Shown here: in pieces, positions 48,977 to 59,397 of the stretch
Numbering within the stretch: the stretch's first letter is position 1
Layout of the letters: the number at the start of each line of letters is the position of its first letter
NCBI RefSeq assembly: GCF_022965805.1
Contig: NC_133116.1
Location: 5,642,001 to 5,706,000 of the forward strand
DNA length: 64,000 nt
Reading direction: 5' to 3'
Source: Primulina eburnea
Taxonomy: Eukaryota > Streptophyta > Magnoliopsida > Lamiales > Gesneriaceae
The notes under the pieces: generated by a model
The model's input: the letters and a program-made list of their open reading frames with translations, nothing else
What the model was told of the DNA's origin: nothing
Databases searched by the model: none
Translations under genes and position numbers: made by a program

Positions 48977-49177
48977 GCTGTGGTATCCCTCCATGCATTA
49001 GCATTTGCTCGTTGTTGTTTTTGAGTATTAAATAATTGATCAAAGTCGCCACCTTCATAAACTTGTGTTCATGAAGACAATTGAGCTTCATTACCTTGTT
49101 CAATTTGAAATTCATCAAATTGACACTTCTTTCAAAGAAAATTGTGTAATATAGCACATGCCAATACAAGTCATGTT
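48977..49177 (-). pseudogene. Remnant of a PIF/Harbinger transposase C-terminus
   Basis: Reading the minus strand across shifts gives TCIGMCYITQFSLKE, then DEFQIEQGNEAQLSS, then QQRANANAWRDTTAN. The pattern 'hydrophobic helix with HNF-like motif ... N-x-x-R-A-N-A-W-R-D' is the end of plant Harbinger nucleases. It is too short and broken to function. Confidence 0.5.
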
Positions 49178-49470
49178 AGGGATGGGGAAAAATACCGAAT
49201 TTTCGGTATACCGAGATTACCGTAACAAAAAAATATTGAATTTACCGAATTTTAAATACCGAAGATTTCGGTACGGTACGGTAACAATACCGAATTTTCG
49301 GTACGGTAACGATATCCAATTTGAAAATTTTAGTATATACCGAATTATCGGAAAAATATACAAAAATTTTAAAATATATAATATTTTAAAACAATAAATT
49401 ATAATTTTTTCAAAATGTAAGGATTTTTTGGTTCGGTATACCGAAAATTTTGGTATAGTATAGGTATGGA
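49178..49470. repeat. Block of ACCGAATTTTCGGTA-type palindromic repeats
   Basis: The words 'accgaattttcggta', 'ggtataccgaaaat' and 'ggtacggtaac' recur many times in both orientations. It resembles the end of an old MITE or a fragment of a larger repeat. Boundaries are approximate and no target duplication was found. Confidence 0.5.
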
Positions 49471-49954
49471 TTTGCTTATACAATAATTTAAGATATAGTT
49501 TAACTAAAATTAAAGAAAATAATTAAAAATAAAATGTTATATAATAATTAATAAAATAAATACATTTTAATTATTATTTTAAAAAAATTACAAATAAAAA
49601 GAAAAATAAATAGATGAGAAAAGAATGAAAGTTTGTATTGAATTTGAGAGATTTCTCAATTAAATGTACATCCAAATCTTTAGGTTGAATCAAAGACTTT
49701 TGTTGACATTTTATTGTTGTATCTTAGGATATAATTCTTGTACTTAATAGAATTTTATAGAGTCATTAAAAGTCTATTGACATTTTGAATATTTATAGAC
49801 TTTTGTAGAGTTTTTAAAAGTCAAGTTTGAATACCACATGACTTTTTAAAAGTTTACAAAAGTTTGCATTGAATACCACTAAACTTTTATGGAGTATATA
49901 AAAGTCTAGTTTGAATACCTCTAGACTTTTAAACTCCATAAAAATCATTAAAAG

Positions 49955-50081
49955 TGTTATAAATTTAGTAGAGAGAATGAGAGAAAACAAGTGCATCTTA
50001 TTACAACTAAACACCTCTATTTATAATGTAGAGAGGTTAGTCTATAAAAGGAACATTACAATCAAATCAATCACCTAAATG

Positions 50082-50165
<84 letters not shown>

Positions 50166-50167
50166 CA
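49955..50167 (-). repeat. Copia 3' LTR (213 bp, expanded TA tract)
   Basis: In element orientation this is the downstream LTR. It starts TGTTATAAATTTAG and ends TATAACA on the plus strand. A (TA)n tract of about 82 bases (50082-50163) makes it longer than its partner. The rest matches the other LTR base for base by eye. Confidence 0.92.
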
Positions 50168-50292
50168 CTCCCCCTTAGATGATTGATGGAGAATCCAATG
50201 TTGCCTCGTTAAAACCTTGTCAGTAAAACCCAGTGGGAAAAACCTGAACGAAGGAAAAAGAGTACAACAACTAATACTCCCCCTGATTTCAA

Positions 50293-53200
50293 TCACCGAA
50301 GATCTGTTAATTGATGCATCCCTATCTTGTACACCAATTTCTTGAATGTTGATGTTGGTAACGCTTTTGTGAATAAATCAGCTACATTGTCACTAGAACG
50401 AATTTGTTGTACATCAATATCACCTTTCTTCTGAAGTTCGTGTGTGTAGAAAAACTTTGGCGAAATATGTTTCGTTCGATCACCTTTGATATATCCTTCT
50501 TTTAGTTGTGCGATGCAAGCAGCATTATCTTCAAATATAGTCGTCGGACTATCTTTCATTGTTGGTAACCCGCATGATTCTTGAATATGTTGGATTACGG
50601 ACCTCAACCACATACATTCTCGGCTTGCTTCATGCATTGCAATGATCTCAGAGTGATTAGATGATGTCGCTGTTAAAGTTTGCTTTGTCGACTTCCATGA
50701 AATAGCAGTGCCCCCTCGTGTAAACACATAACCTGTTTGAGATTTGGCTTTATGTGGATCTGAAAGATAGCCTGCATCTGCATATCCTATTAAAGATAAA
50801 TTTGATTTTTTCGCATAAAGCAATCCCATGTTAGTTGTACCACGAAGGTAACGAAATATGTGTTTCACACCATTCCAATGTCTTCGGGTTGGAGAAGAAC
50901 TATATCTTGCTAGGAGATTAACAGAAAATGCTATATCTGGACGAGTGCAATTTGCAAGATATGACAATGCACCAATTGCACTAAGATATGGTACTTCAGG
51001 ACCAATGATTTTTTCTCCATGTTCAAGTGGACGGAAAGGATCTTTATTAGTGTCGAGTGATCGGACGACCATTGGTGATGCTAATGGGTGTGCTTTGTCC
51101 ATGTAAAAGCGTTTTAATAACTTTTCTGTGTATGAAGATTGATGAACAAACATTCCTTCGGATAAATGTTCAATTTGCAATCCAAGACAGAACTTTGTCT
51201 TTCCCAAATCTTTCATCTCAAATTCACTTTTTAAATAATTGGCAGTTTTGGTGAGCTCTTCGGGAGTTCCTATAAGATTTAAATCATCGACATATACTGC
51301 CACGATTGCAAAACCCTCATCCGTTCTTTTTGTAAAAACGCATGGGCAAATAACATCATTTGTATAACCTTCTTGTAGTAGAAACTTGCTAAGACGATTG
51401 TACCACATGCGTCCGGATTGTTTTAATCCATATAATGATTTTTGCAATTTTATTGAGAACGTGGTCTTGGGGGTTGTATCACTTGCTTCTGGTGGTTTAA
51501 ATCCTTCAGGGATTTTCATGTATATGTCGTTATCAAGTGAACCATATAAATATGCAGTGACCACATCCATTAGTCGCATGTCCAAATTTTCTGATACAGC
51601 CAAGCTAATCAAAAATCGAAAAGTGGTGGCATCCATCACAGGTGAGTATGTTTCCTCATAGTCGATTCCAGGTCTTTGAGAAAAACCTTGAGCTACAAGT
51701 CTGGCTTTGTATCTTACAATTTCATCATTTTCATTCCTTTTTCGTACAAACACCCATTTGTATCCTACAGGGACTACATTTTTAGGTGTTTGAACTACGG
51801 GTCCAAACACTTTACGTTTTTCTAGAGAATCTAATTCAGCTTGTATAGCTTCCTTCCATTTCGGCCAGTCATTTCTTTGTTGACAATCTTTAACAGATTG
51901 TGGTTCGGGGTCATTAACACCTTGTGTGATATCAAGGGCCACATTAAGAGTGAAAACATTGTCAATGTTTGTTTTTTTTCGATCCCATATTTTACGAGAT
52001 ATCAAATAATTTGTTGAAGTCTCGATATTTTCATGTGATTCTGGTTCTCCCTGAATCACATTATCCACATCTGTTTCATTTATTTTTCTTGTTGTATCCT
52101 GTAAGGTTGCTTCTTCTGGAGCTTTCAATTCTTGCTTTTCTTGCACCTTTCTTTTCCTAGGTACTGTATCCTTCGAACCAATCGGTCGACCACGTTTCTG
52201 GCGTATTTTAGATTCATTTGCGGGTGAAGTATTAGATGGTCCTGTAGGGACATCGATCTTTACTGGAGTATTTTCCACTTGTATGTGTGACTTTGTTACA
52301 TTTTTTGTATTAACAAAAGCATCAGGCAATTCATTAGCAATTCTTTGCAAGTGAATGATCCTTCCAACTTCTTGATCACATTGATTGTTTCGAGGATCAT
52401 AATGTGATAATGTTTTCTCATTCCAACAAATTTTTCGTTGTTCTTCTGGATACAATTTTGCTCTTCCCAGTGTTGGAAAATCACTTTCATCAAAATGACA
52501 GTCTGCAAATCTTGCGGTAAACAAGTCGCCTGTTAATGGCTCCAAATATCTAATGATAGAAGGTGAGTCATATCCCATATAAATTCCAAGTCTACGTTGT
52601 GGACCCATTTTGGTCCGTTGTGTAGGTGGGATAGGTACTTGTACCGCACAACCAAATATTCTAATGTGAGAAACTTCAGGTTCTCGACCATACACAAGCT
52701 GCAAAGGTGAGTATTGGTGGTAATTAGTTGGTCTTACACGAATTAGTGATGCAGCGTGTATGATAGCATGACCCCAGACTGAAGATGGTAGTTTTGTTTT
52801 CATGAGTAGCGGTCTTGCAATTAATTGCAATCTTTTAATAAATGATTCTGCAAGACCATTTTGTGTATGAACATGAGCAACTGAATGCTCAACTGAAATC
52901 CCAATTGATATACAAAAATCATCAAATGCTTGTGACTTGAATTCAGCAGCATTATCAAGACGAATTGTCTTGATTGGGTGATCAGGGAATTGAGCTCGTA
53001 ATTTAATAATTTGACCAAGTAGCTTTGAAAAAGTTATATTTCGAGTTGCAAGCAAACTAACATGTGACCACCTAGTTGAGGCATCAATTAATACCATGAA
53101 GTATCGAAATGGTCCACATGATGGGTGTATAGGCCCACAAATATCCCCATGGATTCTTTCCAAGAATGTTGGAATTTCAATATCAACCTTCATTGGGGAA

Positions 53201-53797
53201 GGTCTTATAATGAGTTTGCCTTGTGAACAGGCCACACATGAAAACTCATCATTTAAAATAATCTTTTGGTTCTTTAGGGGATGTCCACGAGTATTATTTA
53301 TTATTCTTTGCATCATTGAACTCCCAGGGTGACCAAGTCGGTCGTGCCACAATATGAAATTTTTCTTGTCAAAAAAACTTCGTGTTTGTGACTGTATTTG
53401 CCTCAATTGCTTTAATTATTGTGCAATACATTCCAGAGGAGAGTGCACGTAATCTTTCTTTTATTTGCTTCTGGCCGCATATAATAGATGTAATACAAAG
53501 GTATTCAACATTGTTTGCATTCAATGTTTCAATATGATATCCATTTCGACGGATATCTTTAAAGCTAAGCAAATTTCTATTGGATTTGCTAGCATATAGA
53601 GCATTTTCAATATATAGGCTTGTCTCATTTGGTAAAATGAATTTTGCCTTTCCATGGCCTTCAATAATTTTTGATGCACCCGATATTGTTATAACATTAT
53701 TTTCAGCTAATGTTAATTCTAAAAAATACTTTTTGCTTTTAAGGATGGTGTGTGTTGTACCACTATCAGCTAGACAAACGTCTTGATATTCCCTCAT
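50293..53797 (-). CDS. Copia pol polyprotein with one frame break
   Basis: In element order: an aspartic protease with DSGTTHT (frame 53797-53369), then in another frame (about 53406-50293) the GAG-pre-integrase/zinc region (WHDRLGHPG, CVACSQGK), the integrase core (HGDICGP, LDNAAEF), reverse transcriptase (YVDDLNLIG) and RNase H (GYADAGYLSDPHK, EDNAACIAQ), ending VADLFTKALPTSTF. This order is the copia type. The two frames overlap near 53369-53406 at a run of seven T on the coding strand (A on the plus strand, about 53372-53378), one base off from continuous reading. It could be a real inactivating slip, a frameshift site or an assembly error. The rest is open and would encode a replication polyprotein. 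Confidence 0.9.
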
Positions 53798-54006
53798 TAA
53801 TCTAAAAATAAATGCATAATAAAGTAAGTTATAACTCTAAAATACATAAAATAAAATTGTAGTTAAACAAAGTTCTCAAAGTAGTTATCACTTATTACAA
53901 CTCAAGAAAAACCTTAAACCAAGATATAATAATGCGGACATTCTAGAAAAAAACATTAAAAATATTGAGCTAAGACAGGAAAAAAAATACTAGAACCAGA
54001 ATTTGA
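53798..54006 (-). other. Gag-pol spacer with intron-like features
   Basis: About 209 bases separate the gag stop from the pol ATG. The minus strand is T-rich and ends in 'tttatttttag' immediately before ATTAATGAGG, which looks like a splice acceptor. Most copia elements have gag and pol in one frame, so separate frames with this spacer suggest splicing or another way to reach pol. No donor was firmly identified. Confidence 0.4.
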
Positions 54007-55038
54007 TCAATCTATATTTTCTAGCACACCACCCCCAATCAAATTATCAATATTCCCATCCGGTTGTGCAAAGAAATCAGAGACATCTAAATGAGTTATG
54101 TCGACAGGGCCATCATCATCAGCAAAATTTGTCTCTATCTTTCCTTTTCCTTTGATTGAATTTTGGTAGAGATCCACAAGATGCTTTGCCGTACGACAGG
54201 TACGAGACCAATGCCCCTCCGTTCCACATTTGAAACACTTGTCTTCATATTCTTTTGGTTTTCTAACTGATTCTTCATTATTCGGTTTCCACGGCTGGTG
54301 GTTTGTTTTCTGTCTCTTTCCATCATGTTGCTGATAATTTTTCCTTTGACCATTGCTACGTCCGCGTCCACGCCCACGCCCTCTTCCATAATGAGGGATT
54401 TGGGTTGAGTTGGCATTCACTTCAGGGAATGCTGTTTCATTTGCTTCAGGAAATGGTGTAGAGCCGGTTGGGCGCATTTGATGATTTTTCATCAGTAGTT
54501 CATTGTTCTGTTCAGCAACTAGTAGACATGAAATAAGCTCAGAGTATTTTTTAAATCCACGCTCACGATATTGCTGCTGCAGGAGCACATTTGATGCGTG
54601 GAAAGTAGAGAATGTTTTTTCAAGTAGATCTTGATCAGAAATATTTTCTCCACAAAGTTTGAGCTTGGAACAAATCTTGAATAATGCAGAATTATAGTCG
54701 CTTACAGATTTGAAATCTTGCAGGCGAAGGTGGATCCATTCATATCGGGCTCTTGGGAGAACTATAGTTCTCTGATGGTCAAAGCTTTCTTTAAGATCTT
54801 TCCAAAGTTCTTGCGGGTTTTTCACAGTGAGATACTCGGCTTTCAATCCATCATCGAGATGGTGACGAAGGAAAATGAGTGATTTTGCAAGATCCTGCAG
54901 GGATTCGTTGTTTGCTTCTTTTATCGTATCTCCAAGATTTTTAGAAATAAGATGAACCTCAGCATCCAAAATCCATGACAAATAGTTTTTTCCACTGATG
55001 TCAAGTGCTTCGAATTCGAGTTTGGTAATATTTGCCAT
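54007..55038 (-). CDS. Copia Gag protein with zinc knuckle
   Basis: 343 residues from the ATG at 55038 (MANITKLEFEALDISGKNYL). It has the UBN2/gag-like domain typical of copia Gag (YLSWILDAEVHL, ELWKDLKESFD, FKSVSDYNSALFKICSKLK), then an Arg-Gly-rich stretch (GRGRGRGRGR) and a CX2CX4HX4C knuckle (CFKCGTEGHWSRTC, about residue 269). It would form the particle that packages element RNA. The frame is fully open. Its stop lies 209 bases before the pol ATG. Confidence 0.92.
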   Translation of the reverse strand: MANITKLEFEALDISGKNYLSWILDAEVHLISKNLGDTIKEANNESLQDLAKSLIFLRHHLDDGLKAEYLTVKNPQELWKDLKESFDHQRTIVLPRARYEWIHLRLQDFKSVSDYNSALFKICSKLKLCGENISDQDLLEKTFSTFHASNVLLQQQYRERGFKKYSELISCLLVAEQNNELLMKNHQMRPTGSTPFPEANETAFPEVNANSTQIPHYGRGRGRGRGRSNGQRKNYQQHDGKRQKTNHQPWKPNNEESVRKPKEYEDKCFKCGTEGHWSRTCRTAKHLVDLYQNSIKGKGKIETNFADDDGPVDITHLDVSDFFAQPDGNIDNLIGGGVLENID

Positions 55039-55070
55039 ATCAACTTTGAAGAACACTCGTGCTGATAACG

Positions 55071-55227
55071 TGTTATAAATTTAGTAGAGAGAATGAGAGA
55101 AAACAAGTGCATCTTATTACAACTAAACACCTCTATTTATAATGTAGAGAGGTTAGTCTATAAAAGGAACATTACAATCAAATCAATCACCTAAATGTTA
55201 TATATATATATATATATATATATAACA
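55071..55227 (-). repeat. Copia 5' LTR (157 bp)
   Basis: In element orientation this is the promoter-bearing upstream LTR. It has the same sequence as the other LTR except for a shorter TA tract (about 55200-55224). The primer-binding position follows at 55070 and below. Confidence 0.92.
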
Positions 55228-55256
55228 AAAAGTTTATAACCAATACACCCCCCTTG

Positions 55257-55683
55257 AACCGACCGATATTTATGTAGATATTTTAGAGTTGACGTGAACC
55301 AAATCTTGTGTCCATTTGCAAAGAGAAACACGTAGTGCATGCGTATTTCGAATACATTAAACCCAACGAAATTTCGTAATATGGACTTTATCCTAATTAA
55401 TTAGTTTTATCCATATATCGAAAAAAAATCTGAAAGGAATAAAAAAATAAAGGATTTTTTTTTAAATAAGGTCGGACACAAGATCGGACACGTTTATACA
55501 TTGAAAATGGTATCAACCTCCGCTGCATATTGATACTTATGGAACATAAAATAAATTTACTTCTTTTGGTTCTTACGAACAGAATGAAATAAATATTAAC
55601 TTAACGCTTCCTTTATTAGAAAATAACCCAATGGGAGGTCCATAGGAATAGATGATAGTCAATCAGATATAAAAAAATTGAAG
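55257..55683. other. Spacer right of the Harbinger-like shell
   Basis: AT-rich with no gene or element recognised. Confidence 0.5.
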
Positions 55684-55890
55684 AATAGATCTCATGTAAG
55701 ACCGTCTCATGAATTTTAATTTGTGAGACAAGTTAACCCTACCGATATTCACAATAAAAAGTAATATTTTTAGCATAAAAATTAATATTTTTTCATGGAT
55801 GACCCAAATAAGAGATCCGTCTCACGAATACGACCCGTGAGACCGTATCACAAATACGACCCGTGAGACCGTCTCACACAGGTTTTTGTC
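55684..55890. mobile_element. GTGAGAC-type foldback MITE with duplicated right end
   Basis: A complete copy whose terminal word 'acgacccgtgagaccgt' occurs twice in tandem (about 55828-55875). The element is therefore some 27 bases longer than the norm. Confidence 0.8.
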
Positions 55891-56065
55891 AAAATTGAAT
55901 AGGTTTTGCGTTGTATTAATAATATATTTTCAGAAGTTTATCATGAATTTTGTTGATTTTAGATTTAGAGCTATAATTAACCAGGCGTTGTCAATTTGAA
56001 TCACTTTAAATTTAATCACATACATAATGTTAGAGAATCGAGATATGTTTTTTTAATAAAAAAAA

Positions 56066-56235
56066 TTGTGAGACGATCTCACAGATCAATTTTGTGAGAC
56101 ATATATTTTATTTGGGTCACACATGATAAAATAGTATTTTTATGCTAAAAATATTAATTTTTATTGTAAATATGACCAGAGTTGTTCCGTCATACGGACC
56201 AATATACGTGATACAATCTCACAAGAGAGCTACTC
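56066..56235. mobile_element. GTGAGAC-type foldback MITE, diverged
   Basis: The left end 'tgtgagacgatctcac' is clear, the right end is decayed ('cgtgatacaatctcac'), and the core is recognisable. Orientation is opposite to the copy at 55684. Confidence 0.7.
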
Positions 56236-58076
56236 AACAAAACGTTTTGTCGTAGGTCAATAATTATGTCATTATCAATGATTATGAAATTGGATTGGAC
56301 CCAACATTTTAAAGAAAAGAACTTTAATGCCTTTTTTATATGGAAGTCAAATAAAATAGATCCTGTTTTGGGATAAAATACAAAAAAATAATTGTACGAG
56401 CTTTGTGAACCTTTTAAGTGAAGAGATCAAATTCTAACTTTTAAAGGTTGTCACTCTCGCTGTTGTTTTCATCCATACTTTAGTGTGGTTGTATTTTTTT
56501 ATATTTTTTATGCTATGTTATTAAATATTAGTTATTTAAAGTCACAGCATATGGTTATGTTTAAAATTACATTAAAGGGCGAATAATATATTGTCATCCT
56601 TAATATGTAGCCCCACATTTGTACGACCGTACAATATATCTTTATAACAATTACTTCATATCGTCGTCGTTTTATGAAAATAGTTAACTAAATTATTATA
56701 AAAATCAATCATATTTTGCTATACATGTATTAAATATTTAATTTTTCGCATGTTGGACCAGAGTATTACATACACAACACTCAACTAGCACTTACATTTT
56801 TCAAGTAAATGGATAAAGATACAATTTTTTATCACATAAATATCACCTCAAGATTTTATTTTAGTAAATTAATAATTAACACACAGATAACATGTAATGT
56901 CCGAGAATTAATCACTGTAATCAATGATGATTAAGAACATGATTAACGTCTGGGTCCCCACATAATATATATCATATTATAGAATTAAATCGTGTCTACC
57001 ATATTATCAAAATATATAGCTGTTGATAATTTTACGATTCAAATCATTTAAATTGTATAATATTAAAAGACGACTTATTAATATTTTCCAAACACTGAAA
57101 ATTTATTGCACCCTAATATTTTTTTCAAAATCACTGTTTCGTTTTTGAAAAAAATCCTCAATATTTCTTAAAATTTATCTTCGCTTATTTATTATTATTT
57201 AATTAAAAAGAGTATAATATGAATCAAATTATATTTAGATATAGTTTTTATAATAGTTTAAAATTAGATATAGAACGTGAAGAAAGGCATGAATAGATTC
57301 CCATTCCCAATTAAATAAAATAAAAAAGATAAATTTTAAAAAAAATCGACCTGCCTACCGCGAAAATTAATATCACCAGGCAATTCTGGTTTCTGCACGT
57401 GCAAAGCGTGATTTTTCGGACTATCTTTCCCCTGATTGGCGGAAAACTACAGAGTCCCCCGACAATAATGGATTGTGCCATCTTTATTACAGTAATCAAA
57501 TATAGAATTACATTTTAAAATTTTAAGGAGAACTATTCTTTTTCTGTTTTTAGATATATAATGATGAATTTGTATTTATATTTCGGTAATTTGTATGTTT
57601 TTTAATTTTCGATTATGTTACTATATGTTTTCATTTTCAGTCATTTTAAGGTATGTTATTCTCATTTTTGGTACTTTTTAATAGACAAAAAATGATAAAC
57701 TCCGATAAAATTAACAAAAATGAAAAAACATATATATACAAGTTACGTAATTAAATGAAAATTCAAAATAATATGGAAAAAATGAAAAAAAAATGTAAAT
57801 ACAAGATTAAAAATACAAATTTGTTGTTAATATGCTCAAAAGTAAAAAAATTAAACATTACTATATATAAAAAATTAATTCATCCAAATTTTAATTCAAG
57901 ATGACTATAGTTGAAATGAGTCGTGGGTTAGATGTATATATTAATAATAATAATAAAGGAGTTGTTATTGGCACTTTATTTTATATGATTTACATTATAT
58001 TTAATACGTAAAATTTATTTATAAATAGAATGAATATAATAAAAATGAAGTTAAATAACAATTTTCTAATAATAAT
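56236..58076. other. AT-rich intergenic DNA
   Basis: No gene, RNA gene or intact element recognised. A 62-codon minus-strand frame at 57311-57499 has no recognisable features. Confidence 0.5.
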
Positions 58077-58190
58077 ACGAGTAGGTTTCATGAATCTTTA
58101 TCTGTGAAACGTGTCAATCTTATCGATATTCGTAATAAAAAATTAATTATAAAAGAACTAAATAAAAAATATGACTCATAAATACAAACT
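58077..58190. mobile_element. Decayed GTGAGAC-type MITE
   Basis: The core and one end ('catgaatctttatctgtgaa') can be recognised, but the terminal palindromes are lost. It abuts a well-preserved copy on the right. Confidence 0.55.
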
Positions 58191-58191
58191 T

Positions 58192-58375
58192 GGCAAAAAC
58201 TTGTGTGAGACGGTCTCACGGGTCATATTTGTGAGACGGATCTTTTATTTGGGTCATCCATGAAAAAGTATTACTTTTTATGCTAAGAGTACTACTTTTT
58301 ATTGTGAATATGGATAAGGTTGACCCATCTCACGAATTAAGATCCGTTAGACGATCTCACATAAGACCTACTCAT
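58192..58375. mobile_element. GTGAGAC-type foldback MITE
   Basis: Starts 'ggcaaaaacttgtgtgagac' and ends 'gacgatctcacataagacc'. Complete, with the usual core. Immediately downstream of a decayed relative. Confidence 0.8.
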
Positions 58376-59397
58376 ACAACTTATGAAATCATCTTACACA
58401 AATGTTTATCAGATAATACATTGTCGACGGGTCAAATTGGACACGGGAAACATTAATTACAAATCCACAAGCAGACAAAGTGTGGGGGCCCGCAACCGTC
58501 GCCGATCCGGCAACCAGTATCGGGCTTATAATTTTGATCGCCCTCCAAAGATATCATATTCACAAATCAACCCACAATTTATCAAATATTAACCAATTAC
58601 CCCTAACTGAATTTATTGGATCTCTTTTCCTCCCCCTATTTATCTATAATATTATAAAATAACCTTACCATTTCCAGCTCGTTATTATTTTCCTCCTCCC
58701 TCCTCTGTTCTTTATGCCACCAAAACAAAATATGAGTGTCAAATCCAGAAAAAAAATTGCGAACGTACGAAGAATTAACTGCTGATTTTTTGTTTTCACA
58801 TTTTGTATTTTTTTTTAAATTTTATGAAGCCACTGAAGATCATCTTTCATTAAACTGGTATGTAAATGTTTTCTGTTTGCGAAATCGAAGCATTTATACA
58901 ATTTTGGAATTTTTTAAAATTTTGTATTGCATTATTCTCATACATTTAATGCTTATGTTTTCCTTAAATTCATTTATTAGCAGCTGAAGATTAATCTTTG
59001 GTATTTGTTCGGGAAAAAAATTTTTATTACAAATAATCAGCCAATGATTTTACTGATTTTAGCTTCTTTTTTTTTGCCCTCATTTTGTGCTTTCAAATTA
59101 TTATTATTTAGCATTGTTTGTTTTCTTTGAAGGCTGATGCTTCTGCCTACTTGGTTGAGTGGTTTAGTTTGAATCTCGTCTGTCAAGCTGATGTGACTAG
59201 AGTAATAGGAACATTATTGGCATGCTATTTCAAATAATTGGTTAGCGTAGAATAATGATTATTATTCATCATAGGTTAATGCAGTAGCATACTTCCGTTG
59301 TAATGGTATTCTCCTTCTTTGTGTTTTGTGTTTTTAAATATATTTTTTTCAGGTTTACAACTTTACATAAAGGTCACCCGTGTTTACCTTGCTGGAC
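58376..59397. other. Promoter and 5' leader region of the U-box gene
   Basis: A pyrimidine-rich stretch ('cctcctccctcctctg') near 58690 and an exon-like segment ending at a GTATGT donor near 58859 suggest a non-coding first exon. The coding exon begins after an acceptor 'tttttttcag' near 59352. No other gene seen. Confidence 0.45.

Larger units (their letters stand above)
49955..55227 (-). mobile_element. Young Ty1-copia LTR retrotransposon, nearly intact
   Basis: LTRs at 49955-50167 and 55071-55227 have the same sequence by eye except for the length of a TA tract. A perfect target duplication AAAAG lies at 49950-49954 and 55228-55232. On the minus strand the right LTR is followed by CGTTATCAGCACGAG, in the primer-binding position, and the internal region ends in a purine tract (pyrimidines 'ctcccccttag' at 50168-50178) against the left LTR. 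Gag (54007-55038) is open and pol (50293-53797) has a single frame break. Identical LTRs mean recent insertion. It is the third layer of nesting within the Harbinger-like shell. Confidence 0.95.
46965..55253. mobile_element. PIF/Harbinger-like DNA transposon shell with nested insertions
   Basis: The left end is GGGGGGTGTATTCATTC (46965-46981) and the right end is complementary, CCAATACACCCCCC (to 55253). TTA lies on the left and TTG on the right, fitting a 3-bp TTA target site with one change. Subterminal regions are rich in 'agacttttaaaagtc'-type repeats on both sides. A transposase remnant with an ANAWRDT motif lies at 48977-49177. Without the solo LTR (47395-48971) and the copia element (49955-55227) the shell is about 1.4 kb. 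It is non-autonomous and decayed. Confidence 0.65.

Noticed and set aside
50075..50296. 73-codon minus-strand frame with a Tyr-Ile tail
   Set aside because: It is the TA tract of the copia LTR read as protein.
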